Under the pieces are notes generated by a model. It saw only the letters and a list, made by a program, of their open reading frames with translations, was not told the origin of the DNA and did not search any database. A stretch of DNA of 22,381 nucleotides from a virus, in the IMG/VR virus record IMGVR_UViG_3300002835_001196, positions 1 to 22,381 of that record; one strand, 5' to 3'. Within the stretch, counting starts at the first letter, position 1; every line of letters starts with the position of its first letter. A program made the position numbers and the translations under genes. Shown one piece after another: positions 8,001-17,379 of this stretch.

Positions 8001-9404
8001 AATGTTTTTTCTAACATACTCTGAAATAATACTATCAGTATTATTAAAGTTAAAAGATTGGTCATCATCAAATATGGATATCTCTCCAGTTGAAGCAAGA
8101 AGTTGTCCTACTGGTAAAGATGTTATTCCAATATCAGACAGTGTTTTTGTAACTCTAAAATCAATTACTTTATCTGATATGTCAACTACCATTCTGGGAG
8201 ACATTTCAATTAAATCAAAGGTAGATTCAAACTTATTCATTACTTCAACTACAATTCTCATACCTTGAAAATATGAAAACTCTCTGTATACAGTTTCACC
8301 ACTAATGCTATCTATAAACTCCTCTGGAGATGTAAGGTCTGTTACAAAGTTTGTTTGATTTGTAACTGTTTCTGACCCAAGCACCCACCCGTATTCTGGA
8401 ACAAAAGAATCGTAACCATCATCTTCTCCAGTTTCTGTATAAATATAAAACGTTCCTTTGTCTCCACTGTTTTCAATAATTAGATAGGCATATCCTATTG
8501 GTGCAGATTCTGGAAGAAGTGTAGTTGATGAAAGAGTTTCTGCATAAACAAAAATGCTTTTATATTGTTCTGGAATTACCAAACCATACTCTAGTTCTAC
8601 ATATCCGTCAGACTTAATAATTGCAGAACCATCTGGTCTAGTATCTGTTTCTGTAAATGAATAAGCGTCTACCCAGTTATTATCAACTAGATACTGAATT
8701 CTCCATCTTGATGGTGTTGATTTGTTGGCATCTCCAAACAATGGGTCATCTATAGGTCCAGTGCTTGTGGTAAATGGTCCAAGATCAACTGAACCAACTC
8801 CTGTCTGCATTTTTACAATAATTCTATTTGCGGGAACTGGATTTTTATACACAACAAATGGAACAGCATCATCAATATAGTTTAAGCCATTAGAAATATT
8901 TTTAGCAATACCAAGTTCAAAGTTGTTTTCTGTTCTATAAGATGTCCAATATTTAAATTCATCATACCTAGATGGCATATAGTATCTTGGTCTTTCTGCG
9001 ATACTTGCTCCAGAGTTTGCTAAATATTTACCAGCAAAATATAGTGGCTTGTTTATTCCAGATCTTGGTCTAAATGGCTTTGTGCAATCTTCTAAAGAAT
9101 ATATCATTTTCAGTTTATCTTTGGGTAGCGTAAACTGCTGTGGAACTCCAGAATTAGTTACTCCACCATCAACAACAATGTCAGCATCTGTTGCTCCTGT
9201 ATAAAAATTTCCTTGATCTAGTGGATCAAAACTTATTGGAAGAGTAAAATATTCTGACTCTGGCGTAGTTGGTCTATATCTATAATTGCCTAATTTTTGA
9301 ATATTATCTGGCATATTCATATTCCACTCAGCCAGTACTAGTGACTGAAGTCTTATTGTTGCAGATGTTTCTAAATATGTCTTTAATGCTTCACTAACAA
9401 ACAT
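5082..9404 (-). CDS. Large tail hub / tail-tip protein (minor tail protein)
   Basis: A 1440-residue structural protein, the largest after the tape measure. Its position right after the distal tail protein is that of the siphophage tail hub (Tal / gpJ-like). The region around residues ~440-600 (ISLRDFYFFLESMPAP, NVAEVLNQLAIATQTAMFFD) looks like hub domains of gp27 type. Residues ~930-1157 resemble a concanavalin A / LamG-like carbohydrate-binding insert (YDLYVEYQDI, RRFFLYVNNKLIKIVDD, ALFIRGSSRCMFEHVYA). The C-terminal ~110 residues (LQLGDIVTIDYKN, FVVYNIEYARSLSGPSMTLY) are the typical closing hub strands. No peptidase or lytic motif was recognised. GAGGT five bases before the ATG supports the start. 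It should plug the tail and hold the fibres; host-binding by the insert is inferred. Confidence 0.85.
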   Translation of the reverse strand: MFVSEALKTYLETSATIRLQSLVLAEWNMNMPDNIQKLGNYRYRPTTPESEYFTLPISFDPLDQGNFYTGATDADIVVDGGVTNSGVPQQFTLPKDKLKMIYSLEDCTKPFRPRSGINKPLYFAGKYLANSGASIAERPRYYMPSRYDEFKYWTSYRTENNFELGIAKNISNGLNYIDDAVPFVVYKNPVPANRIIVKMQTGVGSVDLGPFTTSTGPIDDPLFGDANKSTPSRWRIQYLVDNNWVDAYSFTETDTRPDGSAIIKSDGYVELEYGLVIPEQYKSIFVYAETLSSTTLLPESAPIGYAYLIIENSGDKGTFYIYTETGEDDGYDSFVPEYGWVLGSETVTNQTNFVTDLTSPEEFIDSISGETVYREFSYFQGMRIVVEVMNKFESTFDLIEMSPRMVVDISDKVIDFRVTKTLSDIGITSLPVGQLLASTGEISIFDDDQSFNFNNTDSIISEYVRKNIKFNFYEIIVDVDGFDYYIPIKTLYSEGMPQANITAGTLSISLRDFYFFLESMPAPRLLMTQTSLSMAIVTLLDYIGFSNYSFRRLDTESDPVIPFFFIAPDQNVAEVLNQLAIATQTAMFFDEFNNFIVMSKNYLMPDTEERPTDFVLSGSNNQTDSGVVENATSGNLPNILAIASEDRKVYNDGRINYTTRYIQRSYGSIRQANMVDRDKTWIYKPSLLWEVAGTENTKTINEVASKQGNYVLGAMPLNSDLTPDVPIVANGIVINNIMDLGENVYWLTRYQGYVYASGEVIRYDAAEFNITGIGNVWISNNQEYQKYFSSLPFNGKIYPTGLIRIFSTPYYETVDGITRLQSGAVYEHGRGQFGTPVVTHTAGVNQYWSDNAYVRGCNMQTQYLFTTMLDEDVSVPPTTLGAAGVDNTLARQTTRNGIIKNFMSTSYQTETNVNSLKSTQSGTIQSSALVMNGPSFKTTDVPVNFVSYQYKQLDNAYRGFGTRVRIIGKIENNENRGQTPIGSIPYYQVTGSQANQNVSIGGGSGGLAVLLNPETNNGYYFEIVALTETNIESYLKLDKNGKAAVNINNIVFYKVKKDSSNNNAIPIKLWGGLTSVIVDDGRFTGQYRMAGEEKPTVYDLYVEYQDIGTTRRFFLYVNNKLIKIVDDTDPLPIYNNMALFIRGSSRCMFEHVYALTNNYSQNTVSVVGQTLSGVFGDTEIDANESFRKYAISGLIQGTYLSGISAQQPPKYNMYFDEFGSIMRECAYFDIKYDRSYPALYAQLSPTFNRIKGYTTSGFQADSYGAEFLIFNATDTALNLDDTTGNYLRIQGITFTQDTSYELTVDEYFKKQSNLSDPELQGSTLITSPLVEKAKYDKIKLSRLIYGKNEFTIDSQYIQTQDDADELMGWIINKVMTPKKSVGITMFSIPTLQLGDIVTIDYKNSDGLDLVADSSERFVVYNIEYARSLSGPSMTLYLSEV

Positions 9405-9405
9405 T

Positions 9406-10044
9406 TTAGACCTCTTCCAGTGTTACCGAAATATTCCAAAGGTCAAAATTATTTCCACCACGCTTTACTACTGAATAAGAAAAATCTGCAAAGTATACTT
9501 GAATAATTTGATTATATTGTGCAAGGTGTCCAAATGCATTATTATCATCACCAAAATTAGAATACTTATCGTACGCTAGATACATCCAAAATGGTCCAGT
9601 GTGATTTTGATACCAGTCTAAAATTTCAACTCCACCAGCACCGCCATCTGCTGTAAATTCTTGTGTATTGTTTTGATATGGTGAAACACCAGTTGTTGAA
9701 TTAAACTCGGCATTTTGATAAAAAGCACGAGATGGAAGCATATTCCATGACCAAGATATACCAATCTTATCTGCTATATGATAAGATCTCATTCTACCAT
9801 TTACTGTTCTTTGTCTTTGCTCAAGTCTTTGATTTTGAAAATTGATTTCTCCACGATTATGATCTGATAGAATTAAAAATTGATCTATTAAGTTTTGATC
9901 TGTTCCCTCTGGAACATCTTCTCCAACTTCATATCCATTTGGAACATACAGCCCGTTTACAAGTGTCCCAGCATTATTAGACCAAAGTACAGCCTGTGGT
10001 CTTTGATATCTTTTTCTACCAGTTAAATATCCTGCTGTAGCCAT
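9406..10044 (-). CDS. Distal tail protein (Dit-like) / minor tail protein
   Basis: A 212-residue protein located between the tape measure and the hub, the usual place of the distal tail protein that forms a ring at the end of the tail tube. The sequence starts GYLTGRKRYQRPQAVLWSNN and has mixed beta content with many aromatics (IGISWSWNMLPSRAFYQNAE; ILDWYQNHTGPFWMYLAYDK). It closes with a strand pair (YFADFSYSVVKRG, DLWNISVTLEEV) typical of Dit-like N-domains, which often end in 'V.v.leEv'. AGAGGA lies upstream of the ATG at 10044, two bases after the tape-measure stop. The assignment rests mainly on position and fold impression, not on a recognised signature. Confidence 0.75.
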   Translation of the reverse strand: MATAGYLTGRKRYQRPQAVLWSNNAGTLVNGLYVPNGYEVGEDVPEGTDQNLIDQFLILSDHNRGEINFQNQRLEQRQRTVNGRMRSYHIADKIGISWSWNMLPSRAFYQNAEFNSTTGVSPYQNNTQEFTADGGAGGVEILDWYQNHTGPFWMYLAYDKYSNFGDDNNAFGHLAQYNQIIQVYFADFSYSVVKRGGNNFDLWNISVTLEEV

Positions 10045-10046
10045 TA

Positions 10047-13000
10047 TTATCTTTGTCCTCTAATTCTTTGTGAATCAATATATTTAATTTCTCCCAAGAC
10101 TGCCTTGGCAATTGTGTCTGGTGTAGCACTAGAGCCTCCAACGGTAATGCCTACACTATAATTATACACTGTGTTGGAGTTGTCGCTAATAGTATTTACA
10201 GATGTTCTTGATGGGGCAGATATAAAAAGAGACGGCTCAGCACTATATTTTTCTTGAGAATAGCCAGCATTTAAAAATGATGGGAATTTAGATTCATTGA
10301 TTTTATTTAAAAGTGGTCCAAATGCTTTTGTAGATTCTTTATTAATAACAAATTCTCCAGGTGTTAAAAGTGCTGGAACTTTGTCTGTTAAGCCAGTTCC
10401 AGGAACGACTCCACCAGCAGCCATTTTTTTAATTTTTCCACCATAAGCCTTTTGTACCGTTGTTCCCTTAATCTCATTTATAATAACAGTTCTAACTTCA
10501 GTAATTCTTAATTCTACGGATTTGGATTTTATGTCATTCCACTTATCTGAAATTCCTTTTGCAACCTTTTCACTTGCTATAAGTTGATCTTGGAATTCTT
10601 TGCCTTTAACCTTAGCCAGGTCAATTGCAAGTTGTGCATCTTCCCATCGCTCACGCTGTGCATCAATCGTGTCAAGTTCTGCCTGAAGTTCTTTTTTTGT
10701 TGCTTCAAGTGCAGACTCCGCAGCCTCTAGTTCTTCCTGCCTTTTTGCTAGTCTGCCATTTTGAATTAATAAAATATCGTCTTCAATTTTTGTAATTTCG
10801 GCAAGAAGTGGAATTCTTTTTTGCTCAAGTGCATAAATTTTATCTTGATTTACAAGAATTTGATCTTCAACAACTTTTCTTTGAGTTGACAAAGCATAAG
10901 ACTGTCTTTCAATTTGATATTGTCTTTGTGCAATCTGATCTCTTGTTAAACCGCCAGGACTTCTTTGAGCGCCAAGTTCAGCCTCTCTTGCAGCCTGAAT
11001 AACATCTCCAGCACCTCTTGATGCGGCCTCTGCTCTGCTTGCTCTCATCTCTTGTGCTGCATTTGCTGCTGCAGAAATATCTCCCTGTGTTAGCGCATCT
11101 GCAAGACCAATTTGTTGTTTTTGTTGACCTATAATGTCTTGGTTAATTTCAGAAACTTTTTCTAGTGCTGCTGCTTGTGCATCATACTTGGCATTAATTC
11201 CTTCTGCAGCCTTATCCATAATGGTTAGGTCTTCAGAAAGTCTAGACGACTCATCTTGCAAAAGGCCAAGAGGTCTGTCAAACTCCATTTCAATCTTACG
11301 TTGCAAGTCATTTATAGACTGCTGTAATTCTTCAATTGGACGATTAATAGTTAATTCAATATTACGTTGCTTAGTTGCTATGGTGCTTTGTAAACCATCA
11401 ATTTCATCTTGAATCTTTTTTACATTATCTGCTGCATCTGCCGCTGCTTTTTCGGCAGCCTTTATCGGTTCTTCAAATCTGTCTTGTATCTCACGCTCAA
11501 GAACATCATAATATTCCATTGCGGCTGATTTTCTTTTATCAAACTCTTTTTGTATTCCTTCTGGTGTTTGAAGATTAATATTAATATCAATTGCTTCGCC
11601 AGTTCTTATAGCATCTAGATATTCTTTTATTCTTCTAGTTCTATCTTCTACGGTAACAGATTTGTCTACAAAAGAATTCATTAAGGTTGGATTGTTTACA
11701 ATTGTTTCAATATCTTCAAAGGTTGCACCCATTGCTAAAAGACTAGGTATAATTCCAGAAAAACTTTCCTTTAATGTGTTTTCATCTCTTAATGATGTAA
11801 GAAAATCTCTTATCGCAGCAGAAGATGATCTTTTTTCAATATCAATCATTAATGTTTTAATTGTTTCAAGTTGTTCTGGCTTAATTGTTCCTGTTGCAAG
11901 TCCAAGTGCAATTACTGAGTCTTTTGCATATTCAAGGGCTGTTGCTGAATCAAAGCCAGCCTTTTTAAGCATATTGTATGCTGTAGTTGTATTTTTTAAT
12001 TCTGCTTGTTGATTTTGCAATTGCTTAACAGCCAATGCAAATGGTGAATCTTCTTTTTTGCCAGTTCCAGTACCCTTATTTATTTTATCTGTTTCTGCTT
12101 TAACAAGATCAAACAATTCTTGAACAGCACTTACATCTGATTTTATTTTTGCTCTTACTCTGTTTGCTGCTCGTGCTGCTCCACCATCGCTAGATTCAGA
12201 TGCAGCCTTAAGTTGCTTGACCATTGCTGCAGTAATTGTTGAAACACCGAGCATTGCTGCTTGTGCAATAAGGAATTGATCTGAAACATTTTTAATTCCT
12301 ATTGCAGTTTTTGCAAGATCTCCTGGCATATTTTTTAAAATATTGTCAAGCAAGAACATTGCTTGTGGCTCTGGCATATTTTCAATTGTCTTAGATATTG
12401 CAGCAAAGGACTCATTAAATTGTGCTGCAGTTATAGAGCCATTTTCAATTTGTCCAGATAATCCATTAAACATTCCTGCAATTACTTTAGATGTTGTGGC
12501 TACACTCTTTTGTAATCCTTTTGATAACGTTTTTTCTGTATAGGTAATAATTTGTCCAGTAGCACGATTAAAACCAGTTTTAATTTCTTCAGAGTATCCT
12601 TCTGAAAACTGCTTTCCAAAAGAATTTCCTAAGTTAACAGCGGTTCTTTGAAGTGTTGCACGACCTTTTTCGGTTGCAATATCAATATTAGCAAAATCAA
12701 ACTTAATGTTTGTTTTGCCAGATTCTTCCTGCAATGCTTTGATAATCGTATCTATGTTTTCTTTTGCAAATCCTTTACCCTTTAGTTGTATTGCTAAAGA
12801 ATTAAAAATAAGTTTTGCTTGTGCATCTGATGTGCCTTGAAGTGCTTTAATATCTTTGCCAAAGTCTTTTTGGAAAGATTCTGTGGCTCTTAATTGGTCA
12901 ACTTGTGATCGTTTTTCATTATTTAAAATTAAAGATGGGCCAGTTCTTTCTAGTTTTGTCTGTGTTGGAACAACGTTAAAAAATTCTCCAAGGTTTTTTA

Positions 13001-16000
13001 TTTTATCTGCAGAAAGTGTTGCTGCATCTCCAAGACCCTCAATAGCAAGTCTTTCTTTTTCTCTTTCTGCATTTATTATTTTGGTTATAGAGTAAAGTCC
13101 AATAAGACCTGTTGTGACAAGTCCGACTGGACCCGCAAAACGGAATAAGAATTTTCCAGCAGTTAAAAGGTTCTTTTTAAATCCAGCAAGACCTCCACCT
13201 TTTGTAAATAAAGTAGAGACTTTTGCACCAATTTGTTTTCCTGCAGCATCCTTACCAAGACCTTGCATTAATCCAGCGGCAGCACTTGCTCTTGTTGCAA
13301 CCAACTCCGTAACCTTTGCTTGTGTCAACAGTTGTGTAACAGACATCAATGCAAACAATAATCCAGAATATTTCATTACTTGTTGAGATAGATTTCCAAG
13401 TGGTCCACTTGCCATAGAACCTGCACCAGCAAGAGATGTTAGTGCAAACGTTCCAGCCATAAGCCCCTTGTTCATTGAATCAAGTCTTTGTGCAGATGTC
13501 TTTCTTGCTGTTATTTCTTTATCTGCTGCATCTTTGGTTGCCTTTGACATTGCTGATTGACGTGCTTCTTCTAAAGTAAGTTCAGATGATGCTTCTGGTC
13601 TACCAGACCTTCTTCTAACCCTTGGTCCACCACTTTGTGTTCCAGTTTCTGTTAGTGTTGGTGTTGGTGCGCCTTCTTCTCTAAATGCAGCCCTTCTTGC
13701 TCTACCGCTTTGTGTTCCAGCAACTGCTGCAGTAGCAAGTTCCTGACCAGCCATTGCAACATCGTCTTTTCTGTTATCCATTCCAACTTCAAGACCACGA
13801 GCAATATCTTCTCCAATTGGAATTGTTTTTCTTGATGGAGACTGTGTACCTGCTGCTTGTGCTGTTGCCGCAATTGCTGCATTAACATTTGCGGCACTTT
13901 CTTGTGCAAGTGGAGCATTTCTAAAGTCTCCAACAACCTTTTTACCTCTACCATAACTTGTTCCACCAGGAGTTATTCTTCCGCCCTTTGATCCTCTACC
14001 ATAGCCTGCTGGCAGTGCTGCCTGCTGGTCTGGAGTTAATCCTTGGTATCTTATTTCTGTAACTCTGTTTATTGCTTCCTCAAATACAGCATCAAGGCCA
14101 TTTCCTAATTTAAGAACATTTTCTCTAGTTTGCTGTGCAACAGTATCCATTGCAACATAAACTGTATCATCAAATGCTTCACCTTTAGCAAGTGCCTCTT
14201 GTCTCATTTGCTCAATCTGTGCCTGGCTATCAACAATAATTCTTGCACCATTATCATATGCTTCTTGCAAGTTTTGTTGGAACCTTGTATCAAATGCTAC
14301 TAACTCATCTCCAAGTTGTTCCATATTACCGCCGCCCATTTCAACGGATTGACGGAATTTTTCTACTCCACCAATTTCAAAATCAGTAAGAACATCTTGT
14401 AAACTTGCCCCTGCACCCTGCATTGCATTATTTAAGAATCCAGTTAATTCTAAACCAAATCCAGTTTTAAGATCAACAAGTGCTTCTGCTCCAGCGGCAT
14501 CAACAAACTGTTTTAGTCTTGCTTGAGTTCTTGGATCAACTACTGCTCCGCTTTCCAGCAATGGGCCAGCAGCAACTCTTCTTCCAGTATCTAGATGTGC
14601 AAACTGTAATTCTTCTTGTTGCCCAATATTTGCATTATATTGTGCTCTAAATGCTTTTAGTCTTTCCTTTAATGATTTTTCTGAAAGTTGTATTTCCTGT
14701 GAAGCAGTTGTAACTAAAGATTTAAAATCTTGAACAAGTGCTTCTGGTACAGCCTTAAGTTCTTTTTCTAAAAACTCTCTAATTTTTGCTTGACTTCTTT
14801 GTTGAGCACCAGCCGCAATGGACATAGCAAACTCTGCGTCACCACTTCCAAGACTTCCTCTTCCAGTTTTATACCCCGGAATATTTCCAGCAATCATTCC
14901 ATTAATTAATGCACCATACTTTTTTGACATCTCTGCTGGAATTACTGTTTCTCCAGGAGTTAGTAGTGCTAATTCTGTGTCTTGATTTCCAGTACCGCCG
15001 ACAACTACTGGCTTTCCCTTTGCTCTCTTGGTAGGTGCGCCACCTGGCGCTCTCATCATGCCAGGATTTACGGCTGCGAATTTTGCAGCAGCCGCAGTTG
15101 CCTGTTGGTATGCTGCTATGAGTTGTGCAACAGCACTTGATTCTGCTGTAAATGTTTGTGTTAGTCTGGCGTGTGATTGGTCTAGTGAGTGAGATGCTGC
15201 GGCTGCATCAATCTGCTCCATTGTTAAATACTCAGTTTGTTCACCAAGTATTTGTGTTTGTCCAGTTAGTCTTAGGTATCCATTACGCAATACCATAGCA
15301 CCTTTAACAATGTTTGCCAAACCATTTGCAAGCAAACCAAATGCCATTAATGCTACAGGACCAATTGCTCCAATTGCAACTGTTAATACAACTATTGCTT
15401 TCTTTACTCCAGTAGATAGGTTGTTAAACTTTTCTACTATGCCGCCAACAAATTCTAAAATTGGTGTCACTGCTTGCATAAATGTTTGTCCTACTGGAAC
15501 AAGGGCAAACTTTAAATCTTCTACAGACTTTCTAAATTTGTTCATTGCAGAATCTGCAGTCATACCTAATTCTGATTCAGAAAGGGCTGCTAGTTCTTCA
15601 ATAGAAGTTCCTGCTAAATCTAAAACACGACTTGCCTGACCTGTTTCATTTATTACGTTTGTAAATAATGTTGACAAACGAGCAAACTGAAACTTTCCAA
15701 AAAGTTGCTCAATTGCTCTTGCACGAGTTAGGGGATCAAGAGTATCAAGTGCTTGAGCAAACTCAACAACTGTTGTTTTTAGATCTCCTTGATTTCCTTC
15801 AATAATTTTCTTTATATTAATTCCATAGCCTGCAAGCATTGCAGATGCTTTGTCAGTTGGATTAATTAATGCTGCAAGACCTGACTTTAATGCGTTTGCA
15901 CCTTCTGATGCATTGATTCCGCCTTCTTTCATTGCAGCCATAAAGAATGCTAAATCTTTTACATCTCCACCAAGTTGTTCAATAACTGGAGCAACCTTTG

Positions 16001-17024
16001 GAATTGCAGTTGTAATATCATCAAGAGATACAACTGTTTGGTTTTCTACTGCGTTAAGGAAGTCAATAGATGATGCAAGTTGATCAGAAGACATTCTAAA
16101 AGCATTTTGTAAAGATATTGTTGTCTCTAGTGCTTTTTGTGCATCTACTTGTCCAAGAATAGAAAGTCTTGTTGCTTCTGTTGTCTGACGTTGTAGGTCA
16201 ACTCCAGAAAAACCTGCTGCTGCAGCCTCTGCTGCAAGCCCAACTGTTTGTGAAACAGCAATTCCATACTGAGTAAACATCTGTCCAAGTGCGGTTATGT
16301 TATCTAATGCCTGGGTTGTTTCCTCTGTTGGAGTAAATAAATCTCCATAAACTTTTCTAAACTTAATTGTTTGTGCTTCCATTTCCATGAAAGTACGTGT
16401 TGCTGCTGTTCCTAAAGCCATCAATGGCAGAGTAAAGCCAACCATCAACTGTCTACCAGCCCACTGAGTATTCTTACCAAAATTTAATAAATTGGTAGAG
16501 CCTTGCTTAACTAGTTGATTAAATATTGCTTGTTTTTGTGCTGCCATTTGTGATTGAGTAGAAAAATTACTCATATCAAGTTGATTAGGCATGATGGCAA
16601 TTGCCTTCATTGCACCGCTTGTATCACGACCTAATTTAATATATTGAGTTTGTAGTCTTTTAACACGATCTTCTGCTACCTTGCCAATTGTGTCAAACTC
16701 TGATTTAAATAATTTACCAAATGTCTTGGTTGATCCTCCAGCAAACCTGAAGTATTCTCGCATAGAGAACTTGTTTTTTTGAAGTGAGTCTGTAAAAGAT
16801 TCTGCTGTTGTTTTTACGGTGCGGAGTTCTGCAGAAAATGATCCAATAGCATTTACGCTATTAAGAAAATTCTTCTGCAGATCTCTCTGCGCCAATGCAG
16901 CCGACTCGCTGCTTTTAGCGATAGATGTATGAAACTGAGATATCTGACGTTGTAAAGCCTTTAGTTGGGCTAACGCTTCAGACGTATCAATATTAACGCC
17001 AATATTAGCATTAACATCAGCCAT
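10047..17024 (-). CDS. Tail tape measure protein (TP901 family)
   Basis: A 2325-residue protein that sets tail length and is ejected with the DNA. Residues ~185-450 match the TP901 tape-measure core (AGRQLMVGFTLPLMALGTAA, AAEAAAAGFSGVDLQ, FMAAMKEGGINASEGANALK). Hydrophobic, membrane-spanning-like segments occur at ~541-571 (VVLTVAIGAIGPVALMAFGL) and ~1296-1315. A typical tape-measure motif SPSRKTIPIGEDIARGL lies near 1061. Two copies of an 'LLTPGE.VI' motif occur near 686 and 2220. Residues ~1837-2155 are a long coiled coil with a short internal repeat near 1887-1930. GAGGTG supports the ATG at 17024. By the usual rule of about 0.15 nm per residue, the tail would be roughly 350 nm; this is inference. 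No lysozyme or peptidase motif was recognised. Confidence 0.95.
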   Translation of the reverse strand: MADVNANIGVNIDTSEALAQLKALQRQISQFHTSIAKSSESAALAQRDLQKNFLNSVNAIGSFSAELRTVKTTAESFTDSLQKNKFSMREYFRFAGGSTKTFGKLFKSEFDTIGKVAEDRVKRLQTQYIKLGRDTSGAMKAIAIMPNQLDMSNFSTQSQMAAQKQAIFNQLVKQGSTNLLNFGKNTQWAGRQLMVGFTLPLMALGTAATRTFMEMEAQTIKFRKVYGDLFTPTEETTQALDNITALGQMFTQYGIAVSQTVGLAAEAAAAGFSGVDLQRQTTEATRLSILGQVDAQKALETTISLQNAFRMSSDQLASSIDFLNAVENQTVVSLDDITTAIPKVAPVIEQLGGDVKDLAFFMAAMKEGGINASEGANALKSGLAALINPTDKASAMLAGYGINIKKIIEGNQGDLKTTVVEFAQALDTLDPLTRARAIEQLFGKFQFARLSTLFTNVINETGQASRVLDLAGTSIEELAALSESELGMTADSAMNKFRKSVEDLKFALVPVGQTFMQAVTPILEFVGGIVEKFNNLSTGVKKAIVVLTVAIGAIGPVALMAFGLLANGLANIVKGAMVLRNGYLRLTGQTQILGEQTEYLTMEQIDAAAASHSLDQSHARLTQTFTAESSAVAQLIAAYQQATAAAAKFAAVNPGMMRAPGGAPTKRAKGKPVVVGGTGNQDTELALLTPGETVIPAEMSKKYGALINGMIAGNIPGYKTGRGSLGSGDAEFAMSIAAGAQQRSQAKIREFLEKELKAVPEALVQDFKSLVTTASQEIQLSEKSLKERLKAFRAQYNANIGQQEELQFAHLDTGRRVAAGPLLESGAVVDPRTQARLKQFVDAAGAEALVDLKTGFGLELTGFLNNAMQGAGASLQDVLTDFEIGGVEKFRQSVEMGGGNMEQLGDELVAFDTRFQQNLQEAYDNGARIIVDSQAQIEQMRQEALAKGEAFDDTVYVAMDTVAQQTRENVLKLGNGLDAVFEEAINRVTEIRYQGLTPDQQAALPAGYGRGSKGGRITPGGTSYGRGKKVVGDFRNAPLAQESAANVNAAIAATAQAAGTQSPSRKTIPIGEDIARGLEVGMDNRKDDVAMAGQELATAAVAGTQSGRARRAAFREEGAPTPTLTETGTQSGGPRVRRRSGRPEASSELTLEEARQSAMSKATKDAADKEITARKTSAQRLDSMNKGLMAGTFALTSLAGAGSMASGPLGNLSQQVMKYSGLLFALMSVTQLLTQAKVTELVATRASAAAGLMQGLGKDAAGKQIGAKVSTLFTKGGGLAGFKKNLLTAGKFLFRFAGPVGLVTTGLIGLYSITKIINAEREKERLAIEGLGDAATLSADKIKNLGEFFNVVPTQTKLERTGPSLILNNEKRSQVDQLRATESFQKDFGKDIKALQGTSDAQAKLIFNSLAIQLKGKGFAKENIDTIIKALQEESGKTNIKFDFANIDIATEKGRATLQRTAVNLGNSFGKQFSEGYSEEIKTGFNRATGQIITYTEKTLSKGLQKSVATTSKVIAGMFNGLSGQIENGSITAAQFNESFAAISKTIENMPEPQAMFLLDNILKNMPGDLAKTAIGIKNVSDQFLIAQAAMLGVSTITAAMVKQLKAASESSDGGAARAANRVRAKIKSDVSAVQELFDLVKAETDKINKGTGTGKKEDSPFALAVKQLQNQQAELKNTTTAYNMLKKAGFDSATALEYAKDSVIALGLATGTIKPEQLETIKTLMIDIEKRSSSAAIRDFLTSLRDENTLKESFSGIIPSLLAMGATFEDIETIVNNPTLMNSFVDKSVTVEDRTRRIKEYLDAIRTGEAIDININLQTPEGIQKEFDKRKSAAMEYYDVLEREIQDRFEEPIKAAEKAAADAADNVKKIQDEIDGLQSTIATKQRNIELTINRPIEELQQSINDLQRKIEMEFDRPLGLLQDESSRLSEDLTIMDKAAEGINAKYDAQAAALEKVSEINQDIIGQQKQQIGLADALTQGDISAAANAAQEMRASRAEAASRGAGDVIQAAREAELGAQRSPGGLTRDQIAQRQYQIERQSYALSTQRKVVEDQILVNQDKIYALEQKRIPLLAEITKIEDDILLIQNGRLAKRQEELEAAESALEATKKELQAELDTIDAQRERWEDAQLAIDLAKVKGKEFQDQLIASEKVAKGISDKWNDIKSKSVELRITEVRTVIINEIKGTTVQKAYGGKIKKMAAGGVVPGTGLTDKVPALLTPGEFVINKESTKAFGPLLNKINESKFPSFLNAGYSQEKYSAEPSLFISAPSRTSVNTISDNSNTVYNYSVGITVGGSSATPDTIAKAVLGEIKYIDSQRIRGQR
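11230..11500 (-). repeat. Degenerate ~22-residue repeat inside the tape measure
   Basis: Two adjacent 22-residue units, RNIELTINRPIEELQ and RKIEMEFDRPLGLLQ with their following residues, share the pattern 'R.IE....RP...LQ'. A weaker third unit (REIQDRFEEPIKAA) lies about 43 residues before. They fall in the coiled-coil part of the protein, at about residues 1844-1930. Confidence 0.55.
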
Positions 17025-17055
17025 CTATTTACACCTCGCTTTTTAGTTTTTGTTA

Positions 17056-17364
17056 TTAATCGTTAGAGTCTGCAGCAAGTGTTGTGCCTGATGCTGCTTC
17101 TACGATCTTGTAGACAGTTGGTAAATCTAGAACTTCTTCTAGTTTCTCAATGTCTTCGGCTAGTTCTGGCTTATACTGCTTCATAGCAATCTGAACACAT
17201 TCAACAAGAAGAGTCATTGACTTCTCGTTATTATCCGCCACCGCCGCAACTCCCTCAAACTTTGCCATGAATGGTCGAAGTAGAGAGATTTTTAAAGGAC
17301 GAACAGAAATTTCTGTACCGTCCATAAGTGTGAGTTTTTGAGCCTCATACTTTGTTGTTGCCAT
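17056..17364 (-). CDS. Tail assembly chaperone, short form (G-like paralogue)
   Basis: A 102-residue protein just upstream of the tape measure, where siphophages encode the chaperone that coats the tape measure during tail assembly. It is homologous over nearly its whole length to the N-terminal half of the next gene upstream: DGTEISVRPLKI versus DGTELEIVPLKI, FMAKFEGV versus FMVEFEGV, AMKQYKPE versus CMKQYYPE, and LDLPTVYK versus LDLPTIYK. By eye about 40 of ~95 positions are identical. It ends with a short acidic tail (AADSND) and lacks the T-like extension. Only 31 bases separate it from the tape measure, so there is no room for a frameshifted T frame. A consensus AGGAGG lies four bases before the ATG, and a promoter-like motif lies in the 44-base gap upstream. 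Confidence 0.85.
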   Translation of the reverse strand: MATTKYEAQKLTLMDGTEISVRPLKISLLRPFMAKFEGVAAVADNNEKSMTLLVECVQIAMKQYKPELAEDIEKLEEVLDLPTVYKIVEAASGTTLAADSND

Positions 17365-17368
17365 TTTG

Positions 17369-17374
17369 CCTCCT
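17369..17374 (-). promoter_or_regulatory. Consensus ribosome-binding site of the short chaperone
   Basis: A full AGGAGG lies four bases upstream of the ATG at 17364. It contrasts with the long chaperone, which has no recognisable site. This fixes the start and suggests much stronger translation of the short form. Confidence 0.8.
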
Positions 17375-17379
17375 ATTTT

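Noticed and set aside
13652-13966. A 104-codon minus-strand frame inside the tape measure
   Set aside because: It is an alternative frame of the tape-measure gene, dominated by Leu, Gln and His, with no ribosome-binding site; the long tape-measure frame explains the region.
17025-17055. A -1 frameshift extension after the short chaperone
   Set aside because: Only 31 bases separate it from the tape measure, too few for a T domain, and the T-like domain is already in the long gene.
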